Source: Anaeramoeba flamelloides (Eukaryota; Metamonada; Anaeramoebidae). From it: DNA of 64,000 nucleotides. The stretch spans positions 6,007,501 through 6,071,500 of the forward strand of contig JANTQA010000008.1 of assembly GCA_027625915.1 (NCBI GenBank), given 5' to 3'. Under the pieces are notes generated by a model. The model saw only the letters and a list, made by a program, of their open reading frames with translations. It did no database searches and was not told the origin of the DNA. Made by a program: the position numbers and the translations under genes. Of the stretch, positions 23,890 through 35,700 are shown one piece after another (within the stretch, counting starts at the first letter, position 1; every line of letters starts with the position of its first letter).

Positions 23890-24345
23890 TTTCTGAATTT
23901 CTAAATTTTTATTTTAGAAATTTCAATAAAGAATAACAAATTTTATTTATTATTAACCAATGATAGGATAAATAATGATTATTAATTCCGAATAATACAA
24001 AAATATTATTCTGATTTTTTTAATTAATTTTATTTATTGTAATTAAATCTTTAATCCAAATAAATTAATTTCAGAGGATGGGATGTTCCAAAAAAACTGA
24101 TCAACAACTTCAATAATTCTAGATATAATGATTTTTGTATAAGTTGCAAAATTTTGTGTTTGATTTATTCTTAGCATAAACATAAGAATATATGTTTAGA
24201 TAATTTGTGAAGTTTCTTAATTTTAAAATGGAAGTTGAGCTTACCCATTTTAATTTTTTTTTTTTTGTTTTTTTTTTTTAAAACAAGAAATAAATCAAAA
24301 ATTTATTAAACTTTCTTATATTTTCTCAAATTAAAAAAAAAAGCA
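23890..24345 (+). mobile_element. LINE remnant with a decayed module A
   Basis: At 24095-24200 a short stretch reads NNSRYNDFCISCKIL, the counterpart of NRYSYVMNKDKSKYCKLCKK at 1110-1170. AAAATGGAAGTTGAGCTTAC at 24227 matches the sequence near 1062. A degenerate module A palindrome lies at about 24250-24345. Weakly preserved; assigned by comparison with other copies. Confidence 0.4.
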
Positions 24346-24406
24346 CTGTTATTTTTTCCAGAATTCATTTGCAATTTTTTTTATTATTACAAAAGGTAAG
24401 TTAGTA

Positions 24407-27170
24407 AATTTTCTAAAAAAGCCCGAAAAAAAAATTACCCGAAATTTTTTTAACTTGTTATTCTGAGTAATTTATGATAGCTGGATGTGATTTTTTAATT
24501 AGTTGACTATTAATAACTAAAATTTCAAATTTTATTTTGAAGATCAATTTTTTTTAAAAAGTGAAATGAATTTTTTACTTCATTTTAAACAGCCAAGTAG
24601 AATTATACCCCGAATGTTCAAATTTTTGGATGTTATTTGTTGATTAGATAACTAAAAAAAGTTTTTTTATTTTTTTTCTTTTTACTTTTTTTCAACACTA
24701 ACAAAAAATAACCAAACCCAAGTTTAAAGATTACTTCAAAACAAAACCCTTTTATAAAAGAAATTCACAAACACACTCCTAATTTCTAATGAAAGAACTA
24801 TATTTGTTTTTATTATTGTGGGTTTGTTAATATTTTTATTTTTTTACATTTAAACCCAAATTACCTGAAGATAAAAACTTTAAAACATTTACTGGGTAAA
24901 GTACAAATAAACCTTTTCTCATTTGTACAAATTAAAATTCTTTATTCTTGGGAAACACATTTTTAACACCCAATCATTTTTTTGTTTGAAGGATCTATAA
25001 TATACACTTCAAAATTCAAACAAATAAGACTATTTCACGAAAAAAACATAAAAATCTCGCTAACAATTTTCCAAACATGATCCTTCTTCAAGAAATGAAA
25101 AAACAATTTTTTTTTACCAAACACAATTATAAAGATTATTTCTTGACGTTTACTGAACCTCTTTTCTAATTATATTACTCCCAAGAAAAAATTACTTTGG
25201 AAAAGAAAAGATTGTTAAGAAAAAAGCACAAATAATTATATTTTTCCATATAGGAAAAGATTTTTGCTTTATTTTCATTTTCAGTATTGAAATGTCGAAA
25301 TAAACTTCAAGGAACTACTTTGAAAACTTTCTTTTAAAAAAAGAAGAATCGAAAATGAAGTAAAATTTTTTAACACATTTATTCTGAAATAACTGTAATT
25401 GAACAAAAAATACCCGAGTTCTGTTATACGTATAATAGTAAGATTTTTTGGAAAAACTCTGGAAAATTCCAAAAAGGATTTTCTAAATGTTTTTAATTTT
25501 TAAAAACTATGTCTAAAAATCACATACATGTCTGAAAACATTTTTTACAATATATTTAAAAATTTTGGAGGAGTTTAATTGGAAATTTATACCAATTTGG
25601 AGCAAAAAAATCATTTTATTGGTATTTGAATTGTAACTGGAAACAAAATTACTTCATTTTCCTTTGTTACTTTTTAAACCAAGAAATTTGCAAAGAAATA
25701 TGTTGTAATTTGGGATCTCAGTTTATTAAACTGTTGCTTTGTATTCAATTTATTGGTTACACTGGGAAACTTAAATAAAACCAAGATTTCATTGTTGAAA
25801 ATAAGAAAATTAGCTGAAATTTTATACAGTGGTGTAACTAACCCGTGTTTTTTATTTTAACCCATTACTAAAATTTAACTCATTCAAAAAATATTAGCTG
25901 ACTCTAGAAATAAAAGAAACAAATCAATGGGATGACAACAGTATAAAAACAAGAAATTGGGTTCTTTAAATAAATTTTAAAAAAGAATTATGAAGATATG
26001 GGAAGATTAAAATGTAATTTTTTGAAAAAAAAAGGAGTATAATTTCATTTTTTGAATTTTTATTTAAAAAAATCATTTCATCAAAGATAGTTTTGTAAAT
26101 ATGACGAAATTTTCAAAAGAAAAGCATTAAATATAATTGAGCCATTTTGATTAATCAAAGATCTAACCTCTAGAGTCAATTTGGATTTGAACCAAGAATC
26201 TATAAGTGATTTCTGGTCGTCCAATAGCCAAGTCTGAAAAAAAAAACACGAGTTAAATTTTAGTAATGGGTTATAGGTTGTCTGAACGGGCTATTTACAC
26301 AACTGTATTAAATGAATTTCTTATTAAAATATGTGTATATTCATGAAAAAATCAAAGAAGGGAGATACAGAAACTTTTTTACTTTATTATGAAATGTGGG
26401 AATGAAAAGGGAAAAATAACATTTTTCTTGTCAAAAAAAAGAAGATCATTACAAATATTCTCAATAAACAACTCTAACTTTTAAAGATCACATTTTCATG
26501 AGTTTTGAAATTGAATTACTTGAATTGTTCAAGTGTCTCTATAAATCAGATTAATTCTTACATTTTGTAGTTTTTGGTTCTTTTTGTTTTTTCTCAGTTT
26601 GAAGTTCCCAACAACGCTTTGTCGGATTCCGTTTACTCGTTTTTATTTTTTGGAACAGAAACTATCCTTTAAAATTTATATTACTTATTGTTTATTCTTG
26701 TTTAGCATTTCTTTGTCTTGTTTCTATGAAAAACTTATTTTTTTGTTAATTACAAGGTAAATTGAATTTGAGTGTTGAGAGAAAGATTTTGAGGAGATTT
26801 TTATTCAACGATCAAATGGAAAATAAATTCACAAAAATTAATTAGTTTTTGTATTATTTTCAAAAAATGTTGTGTTAATTGAGAAAAAATGATCTTTCTA
26901 TTTGTAATATTTTTTCCTTTTTATTTGATCGTTATTCATAAAGTAAAAATGAAAAAAAAAAATAAACCAATAATTTTGATTTTTTACTTTTTTTTTGCGA
27001 AATCGAAAGATTAAAACGAATTTTTATGTTTAAAAATTTCCAATTTACATCAAATAATTAAAAACCACCTAGAATTCGAATAAACTTCCCGAATTAATTG
27101 TATTTGAGGAATTTTAATGAAAAAAATTTTTTCGGGTAAATTTTTTTTTCGGGTTTTTTTAGAAAATTTA
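24407..27170. repeat. Distant inverted repeat pair bracketing 2.7 kb
   Basis: TTTTCTAAAAAAGCCCGAAA and TTACCCGAAATTTTTTT at 24407-24451 are matched in inverse at 27122-27170 (TTTTTTCGGGTAAATTT, TCGGGTTTTTTTAGAAAA). The pair could be the ends of one large non-coding element or two inverted copies of a small one. The interval carries no gene and contains the MITE at 25826-26306. Confidence 0.5.
25826..26306. mobile_element. MITE with ACAGTNGTGTAA ends
   Basis: Left end ACAGTGGTGTAACTAACCCG and right end, in inverse, ACAGTTGTGTAAATAGCCCG. Internal inverted blocks AACCCATTACTAAAATTTAA and its complement lie next to them. TA-rich flanks on both sides. No coding sequence. Confidence 0.75.
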
Positions 27171-27603
27171 AGAAGCACTCTTACAAAATCGATAGCAACT
27201 TGGTAAAAATTGTTATTCTAATGTTATTGATAAAGGAAAAATGATTGTAGAGAAATAATTTTGATTTCTCTTAGAATTTTATTTTGATCTTCGATTGAAG
27301 ATCAAAATGAACGTTGTTGTTTTTCTCAATAGATCTACATAAGAATTTTGAGTTTTTCTATTTTTAAGAAAATCTATTGAAATATCAGTTTTATTTCAGG
27401 CGCATGTCAACTATTCTTTGATGTTTATTATACTATTTATTTCTTATTTAATCTTCAAATGGTCATTTATAAAAAATAATTGATATTTGAAAAAAATTTT
27501 TTTTTTGGAGACCCTCTTTGACTGAAACACAGTTTAGTTGTCTTTTTAATTTATTATCAATAAGAGATAAACATTTATAAAAATTAATCTATTTGTTAAG
27601 AAG

Positions 27604-28092
27604 GGAATTCTAAATGAATTTTTCAGATATAATACAAATACTACCCTTTCATTTTAATTAAGGTAAATACGATCTTTTATCCAAAAGATTAAAATAAATT
27701 ATTTTTGCAAAAAATGTATTTTTTTTTAGGTTTTTATTTTTTGTTCTCTTGTAAATACCCCACTTACTACATATTCGTACATGAATATCTGTATTGATTT
27801 ATAGGGAAATTAGTAACATTTATTGAGTTATTGATACAAAAACACTGATAACTGACCCGAATAAAAAACTAACTTGGCAAATGTCTTCTGAGGTGTATTT
27901 CTAAGTGCTTGATAAGGGAGGTTTTATCACAGAACAAAAAATAAAAGTCAAAAAAAAACAACTTTTTTTACTAAAATAATCTTTTTTTACAAAAATAATT
28001 AATTTCAATCTTTGGATAAAAGATCGTATTTACATTAATTAAAATGAAAGGATAATATTTGTAGTTTATTTGAAGAATTCATTAAGAACACA
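27604..28092. mobile_element. MITE with ~100-bp terminal inverted repeats
   Basis: Left arm 27604-27715 and right arm 27985-28092 share CCTTTCATTTTAATTAA and TAAATACGATCTTTTATCCA in inverse orientation. The spacer is non-coding. Confidence 0.75.
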
Positions 28093-28795
28093 CACCCTTA
28101 ATTATTTAATTTTTTTACTTAAAAATTGGAATTTTTTAGCAACTAATTTACATTTCTTGACAAATTTAAGAAAGACATTTTTCAACTTTATGGTCTTCAA
28201 ATTGATAATTCAGCCTTTAAATTTGGTTTAACAATGTAATTACTTTCTGAAAATTCAGAAATTATTTACTAATAAAAGTATCTTTTGTAATTGATGAGAT
28301 CAACTTTTAATTATGTTAATTGAATTTTTTCTGATTAAGAGCCTCTGAATTTATTTTTTGTTGTCTCTATTTTTGAAAATTCAGTGAAACTTTTTTTTTT
28401 TGGATTGTTTTTTGAATTTTACCATTTAGATCCTTTTTTTTTTTTTTTTGTTTTTTGCTGTTTCTTTTATTGAAGATCCTACGAATTACTCATTTTTTGT
28501 GAAGGAGATCAGTTGAAACTTTTTTTTTGATTAAATGAATTTTTTGCCAATGAGAACTTGTCTTGTTTTTGTTTTTTTAATTTTTTGAAATTGAGATCCT
28601 TGATAATTATCTTTTTTTTGTAATTAGAATATTGTCCTTGTTGAGAGTACACTAGGAATTTTTTCAACGAGAATCTTGTTAAACTTTTTTTTTTGAATTA
28701 AAATATTTGCCAAAGAGATCCTCTCATCAATTATTTTTTTTGCTATTTGAATTTTGTTAATCAAAAGAAGTCTACTTTCATATTATCATTTTTAG

Positions 28796-28876
28796 ATGGC
28801 AACCCATCCCTTAATTAAGAATAAAAATCACCTTAGTAACCCCAGACCTAAGAACAACAAAAGAAATAATTATTCT
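28796..28876 (+). CDS. Candidate first exon of the giant LRR gene
   Basis: An ATG after TTTTTAG opens 27 codons (MATHPLIKNKNHLSNPRPKN) before a possible GTCAGT donor in phase 0, which would join the exon at 29713. The stretch is clearly less AT-rich than the DNA around it. GTCAGT is unlike the other donors in the window, and no homology supports it, so this is tentative. If wrong, the true first exon lies elsewhere upstream. Confidence 0.25.
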
Positions 28877-29712
28877 GTCAGTTAGCAGTTGTTCGAAACA
28901 AGTTTATCAGATATGTTATAGATATCCTTTCATACATTTTTTGTTACACTTTTTGAAAATTAATGTCTGATGTTAATTAACTTTGTTCTTTTTTTCTTTT
29001 CTCAAAAAACAAAAAAATTATTTTCTCTTGATTTATTTTATTTCCTCATAACATTTAACAACCATTTCTCCAATAATTTAAAGGTTCCCAAAACAAATAC
29101 CGAAAAAACAGCAACTGTTGAATCCTAATAAATTAAAACAAAGAAAATCAAATGAAATATCATTAGTAAAATCATTTTAATCCCTTTTTTCTTGAATATC
29201 TTTGATTAAAGAATTTATTTCCTTTTTTTTTTCATTAATTTAACACAAAATACCAAAAAAAAAATAAATACAAATTAAATAGATTTCCTTTTCAAAATTA
29301 AAATTAAAAGCTAAACAGAGGATTATATTACTTCAGCGCGTTTGAATTTTTATTTTTTTATTTTTATTTATTCATGGCATTTGGAATTCAAATTGGATAA
29401 AAATTTCATCTTACTTTCTTTTTACAATTCTTAAAGCTTTCTTTCGTTAAAAATTGCCAGTTTTACCAAAATATCAAACATACCAATTAACAATATAAAG
29501 AAACATTCAAAAAAAAAAAAATACTAATTTCAATTAATTTCTTTGAATATATAAGAAAATATAATAAAAGAAATGAGAGTGAAATTTTTTTCCTATTTAA
29601 AATTTAAATTTCTGTCCAGTTTTTTATTCTTAATTTTATAATTATTTTATTCTTATTCTTTTTTTCTTTTCTTTTTCTTTAATTTTTTTAAAACAAATAA
29701 ACAATTATTTAG

Positions 29713-32700
29713 ATAAACAAATTCAAATATGTGGAAGTTTTAATATTAAGAAATTGTACAATAAATTCTGTTACAGGGCTTTCTTTACCAGGTCTTCGAA
29801 TATGCGATTTAAGTTCAAATAAAATCAAAAAGATTAAACCAACAATAATGTTCCTGAAAAATTCTCCACTATTAGAAATTTTGGATCTTCGTGAAAACCC
29901 AATAAACTCTAAAAAGATATTGAAATCATTGGTAACTTTCTTAATTAATTTTTTTTTTTTTTTTTTAATTCTTTTCCCTTTATGATAAATTGACCACTTT
30001 AATTTAACAACAAGACAAATTAACCAAAAGACAATTTCAAACTGAATCTCACCTTCATTGTTTTTAAGTTTATTTATTTTTTTTTTTTGAAAATTGTATT
30101 GGAATCTAGAAAAAATTATTTTGATTTTAGATTTTTTATTTTTTAATTTTAAATTTTTTTAAAAGTTGAAAAAGTTTTTCCAAAGAAGTCTAACCTTGAT
30201 AGAAATTTGAATAGAAGCTAAAAAGTATAATTATATATTTTATTGTTTAAAAAATAGTTTCTATCCTTACCATATTGCCTAATATCTATTGCACCTTGCA
30301 TCATTTTCTGTATAAAAAAAGTTGTTTATTTTTTTTCATTTATTCAGAAATATTTTGCCGAGTATATTTTTAAATATATACAATATAGATCCAATTGATT
30401 CAATCAGCATTAATATCCAACTTAATAAGATATTAACATTTTAGGAACTGAACCACTTTAAAAAAACACTATTATTTGAAATATATAAAAAAAATGCAAC
30501 ACTTTTTTGGGGTATTTTATTAAATTTCAAATTTGGTCAAATTTCAAAATTGGTCAAATTGAACTTTTTCATATTTTTGAAGAGTTTCTTGATATTATCA
30601 TGGGTATGAAAGTTTTTAATGTTTTTTTATAGCTGTGGGAGGAAAAAGCAAATCGATTATTTTGCGATTGGTAGTATTTTATTACGAAATTGTAGAAAAT
30701 CCAAAATTTTGAAATCATCAAAAATAAATATTTTTAAAAATTTGTTCGAAATCCAATTTTAACGAACAAAGTTAAGTGGAAATTTTTTGGCACAATAAAG
30801 CAAGTTGCAAAAGTCTAATTGGTAAGTTAATATTTTTTTTTTCAAAATCCTGGCCAAAATTTTCTAGTATACCATTCAAACACCAAAAACCTACTCTAAA
30901 ATACTCTAACATACCTTAACATACCTTAACCTACCCGTAAAGATGTTTTTAAATACATACAGTCAATATATTTAAATGGTATTAACTTTTTTGAAAAAAA
31001 TGAGAATTTGACCAATTTTGAAATTTTACCAAATTTGAAATTTAATAATTTTCCCCTTTTTTGCCAATACCTTATATAAATTATCATTTTTTTTTTTTTT
31101 TTTTTTTTCTTTTATTTGATAATGAAAATGTTACAATCAACTCGTCTTGACCAAAAAAAAAACAGAAACATGATTATTGTTAAATTCAACACAAAACCAA
31201 ATAACCCAAAAAAACAAAAAAAAAAAAAAAAAAAATAAAAGAATGTAACGAAATAAAAGAAATCCTTTCTACAAATCAAAATTATTTGTTAATAAAATTT
31301 TAATTCAATAAGTTTATTTTATCAGTATTAAGTACTAAAAAGGAAGAGAAAATAACACCCCTTTCCAAAAATAAGAAAGATAAAAACAATAATTCTAAGA
31401 TTTTACAACGAATTTTCTAATACTTATCATATAAACCATAATTTTTTTTTTTTTTTTTTAATTATTGAAATAGATATTAGCCAATAAACCAAGATTAACA
31501 TTATTAAATGGGATTGAAATCGAAACCGATGAAAGGATAAAAGCAATTGAGCAGCATGGATCAGAAGAATTAATTTCACAAATTGGAAAAATTCGGTGGG
31601 ATCTTACGCTGTCATCCATTAGCGAAATAAGATCCATGCCTGGGTGGTATCCACAAAACTTAGTAAATTTAATTTTACCTAATTTAAAATTAACTGAATT
31701 TCACGTTGGAACATTCCGTTCATTACAATTTTTGGATTTAAGTTCAAATCAAATTGAACATTTAAAAGGCACCGGATTAGAAAGATGTTCAAAATTACTA
31801 GATTTAAATTTGGCAAATAACAAAATTATTAACATTAAACAAGTATTAAACGTTATTCCCTTTTGTTCATCATTACAAAGATTTTCAATTATTGAAAATG
31901 AAAATTTACAAGATTATAGACTTTCAGTTATTTACACTTGCCGATTTTTAAAAGGCACTAATCGACAACCAGGTTTATCAATATTTGATGAAAAACCAGT
32001 TACCATGAATGAATATTTATTAGCTTTGGAAAAAATTGTAAGTTTTCATTTTATTTTATTTTTTTTTTCATTTCTTTTTGATTTTAAGCGTTGGTCCATT
32101 TATCATACGAAAAGAAAATTTATAGTAAATGTTTAAATTAAATTAAGTTTAGGAAGGAAGTACATTTTTACAATTTTGAAAAATTCAAATTGTGAGAACC
32201 TTACTGAAAAAAAGATTTTTTGAGTGAAACAAGATCTTGAAAATTTGAAATCAAAATATCCTTATTAATTACTTTATTTGAGAAAAGAAATGAATCAAAG
32301 TAATTCTGGTTGTAATCTTTCAATTTTCAATTTTTACAAAATATTTTTTTTGATGAAATTTTTGGTTTTATTAAATTGTATTTTGAATCAAGAAATGTGC
32401 TCAAGTGAATTGTTGAAATTAACCAAAGAACAAATCAATAAAATATACCGAAAAAGATGTGTATTTTAAACAAATATTTTCTTTTAAAAGATCAAACAAT
32501 AAAGATCACCTTTCCAAATAAATTTGTTGAAATCAAGTATAAAAAAAAATCCAAAACAAAAGTTTCCAAAGATTGGAGATCTCATTTAATAATTACTTTG
32601 AAATGGTATTACCTTTTGATTTTATGGAAAATGTTTAGAAATTAAGGATCCACAAAAAACCTGAAAAATTTTTCAAAATTATTGATCATTTCGAAGAAAG

Positions 32701-35700
32701 GTTTAGAGTAAAAAATTCAAATTTTCATTTTTTCTCTTATGGGAATTTTTAGGCCTATTATTAAAATTTAACCGTTTATAATTGGTTATCACATAACCAT
32801 AAAATTCTACAATAGAAAGGAAAGTATCGAGAAACAAAATGAATTAACCGTTTATCAAGGATTTCACTGCAGGTTTGGAACGACTGTACACAAACACATA
32901 CATACATCGGAAATAACTGTATAAAAAAAAAAAACTTTTAATTCAATTAATAATAATTATTTATCCAAATATACATTAATAATTATAATACTATATACAT
33001 ACAAATCATAAATACATGATAAACATTATAGGGAAACGAATCAAAAGAAACTATCAGCGTCATGAGATGGGAATTATCACAAATTAATCAATTTGGGAAT
33101 TATCAAATTCGAAAAATACCTGATTTTCTTAAAAAAGTGACTGTAGCCAATTTTTCAAATTTAAAAATCGAATTTCTAACATTACAAAAATATAAAAATT
33201 TGACGGTTTTAAATTTGTGTAACAATAATATAAAAAAAATCCAAGGATTAAATAATTTGAAAAATTTAAAAATTGTTGATTTATCTAGAAATCCATTTTT
33301 AGAAATTGAACCTGTTTATGAACAATTATCAAAATTGCATAATTTAATTTCTGTTTCCTTTGCAACCGATTTAGAAATAGATGAAGGAGGAGTTATTGTA
33401 TTGGATGAAATAGAGCCATATCAAAAAAAGGAGAAATTATCTATTTATAATAAAGATTATAGAATTGAGGTAATTAGTTATTTATTTTTAAATAATCCAG
33501 ATTTACAAGTGCTCGATTCCGAACTAATAAGCTTTTTCGAAAGAGTTGACGGGCTAATTCAAGCATCCAACGTTAAAACACACCATCACAAAAATAAAAG
33601 CAAAAATAATATTATACTAACAGAGGAATATATCGAGAAGTATAGATTTAATTTAGCATTAGAATTAACTATTAATAAAACAAATATTAAAAAATTCCAT
33701 CCATCAAAAATCAATATCAATAAGGATTATGCAATAAAAAACATTACAAAATTAACAAAATTAAGCAATTTGGGACTAAAAAACCTAGGAATTAATTTAC
33801 ACAATTTTATCAATTTACAAGAAATTAATTTATCTAATAATAATATTACTGATATGTTTGCATTAGGATTGGAAAATTTAAAAAATTTAAAAATTTTAGA
33901 CCTAAGTTTTAATAATATTAATAACGGAATAAAAGAAATAGCAAATTGGATTGATGAAAGAAATTCTTTAGAAATTCTCTGTTTACGAGGCAACATCTGT
34001 TTAAATTCAGACGAAAGCAGAAAAAATTTGATTGGATATATCAAATCGATGCATGAGGTTAAATCTAGATTAAGAGTACTAGACACAGAGATAACAATAA
34101 CCGAAAGAGTGGTTTCCTGGAAATCCATTGGCGCAACCGATGAGCAATGTAATGAACTTAGATTCAAAGCAACGATACACACACGGTTGACAAGGGAAGA
34201 ATTATCTAATTTAGAAAAAATCAAAGTTTTAGATTTATCTAATGCAGAATTAGAACAAATAGATTTAACGCAATTTAAAAATTTAAAACGTTTGCTTTTA
34301 CGAAATAATAATTTTCGATCGTTATCAAATATTGAGGGTTTATTGCAATTGGACAAATTGGAAGTCTTAGATCTTAGAGACAACAAATTACCCGATCCCG
34401 ATTCAATTGCATCATTATTAAAGAAATTGCCATTACTCACTTCTTTTGGTATCAATAACAATGTGTTTAATAAGGAGTACATCGAAGAATTGGATACCGA
34501 TAATAACAGCAACAGTAACAATATTAATAGCGATAACGATCACAATAATTTGTATAAAAAAAAACATAAAAAAAAAATTAATAAAAATTGGAGGCAAAAC
34601 TTTTTAAATAAATTAGATAAACTAATGGATACTAAATGTTTGCTTCGGCAATTGGATAGTAAAGACATCACCCTGGAAGAATTATTTTTAGTTTTAAAAG
34701 ATAATTTAAGTGACAAAGAATACAAAAAGCTCAATAAGGAACAGTTCAAATTTGAAATCACAATAAATAGAAGATTGCCATTTAATAAAAGGAAAAGTAA
34801 ATTTAAAAATATTGATTTATCTTATTGCGAATTAACTACTATCGATATATCCCCATATGTTAACTTGGTTAAGCTCAGTTTAAGAGGAAATTTAATAACC
34901 GATAAAACATTTTCTGTTAATTATTTTAAATGGTTAAAAAATTTGGAAGGTTTAGATTTCAGAGACAACAAAATTAAAAAAATGCAAACATTTAGCCAAA
35001 TCATTGATAATTTACCAAAATTAAAATATTTATATATCATTCAAAACCCATGTTATTCCCAAGAAAAACCTTCAAACAGATTAAAATTATTTAGTCTCTC
35101 AGAAAAAATAATGCTGCCTGGATCAAATTTAACCCATTTAAATGGCAATTTGCTTAATTTACATGAAATTTGCTTAGCTATAGCTTCTTTACAAAATAAA
35201 AAAAAATACGCAAATATTTCTCAAAAATGTGATAACTCAAAGTAATTATTCATTTTCTTTTCATTTTATTTTCCTTTACATTTCCCAGTAACTTCATTTT
35301 TTGCAATCTTTATTTATTTATTTGTTTGTTTATGTTTTATTAAATTGAGTTACGTGTGATTTACCAATTCAAAAAGAACCCAACAATTTTGTTTATTATA
35401 TTTTTTTGACATTGCTAATAATTTACTCGAATGAGTAATAAAAAAGAAATTATAAAAATAATTCAATAATACTAATTCCAAAAAAATTCACTAAAAAAAT
35501 TATATATTATTGAAGATATTTTGTAAAAAAAATTATAGTTGTTGTGTTATTCGGTAAAACAATTAATCAATATAAACTCTTTTTCAAATAAAATGCCAGA
35601 GAAAATTTCAAGAATTATTCATAATTGAATCAAATTAATTGTAATATCATTTTAAAAGAGAAAAAACTCTTTAAAACATAAAATAAAACACTCAACTGAA

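Noticed and set aside
33727-34521. 264-codon minus-strand open frame
   Set aside because: It is antisense to the LRR exon; Leu/Ser-rich composition mirrors LRR codons and no domain is seen.
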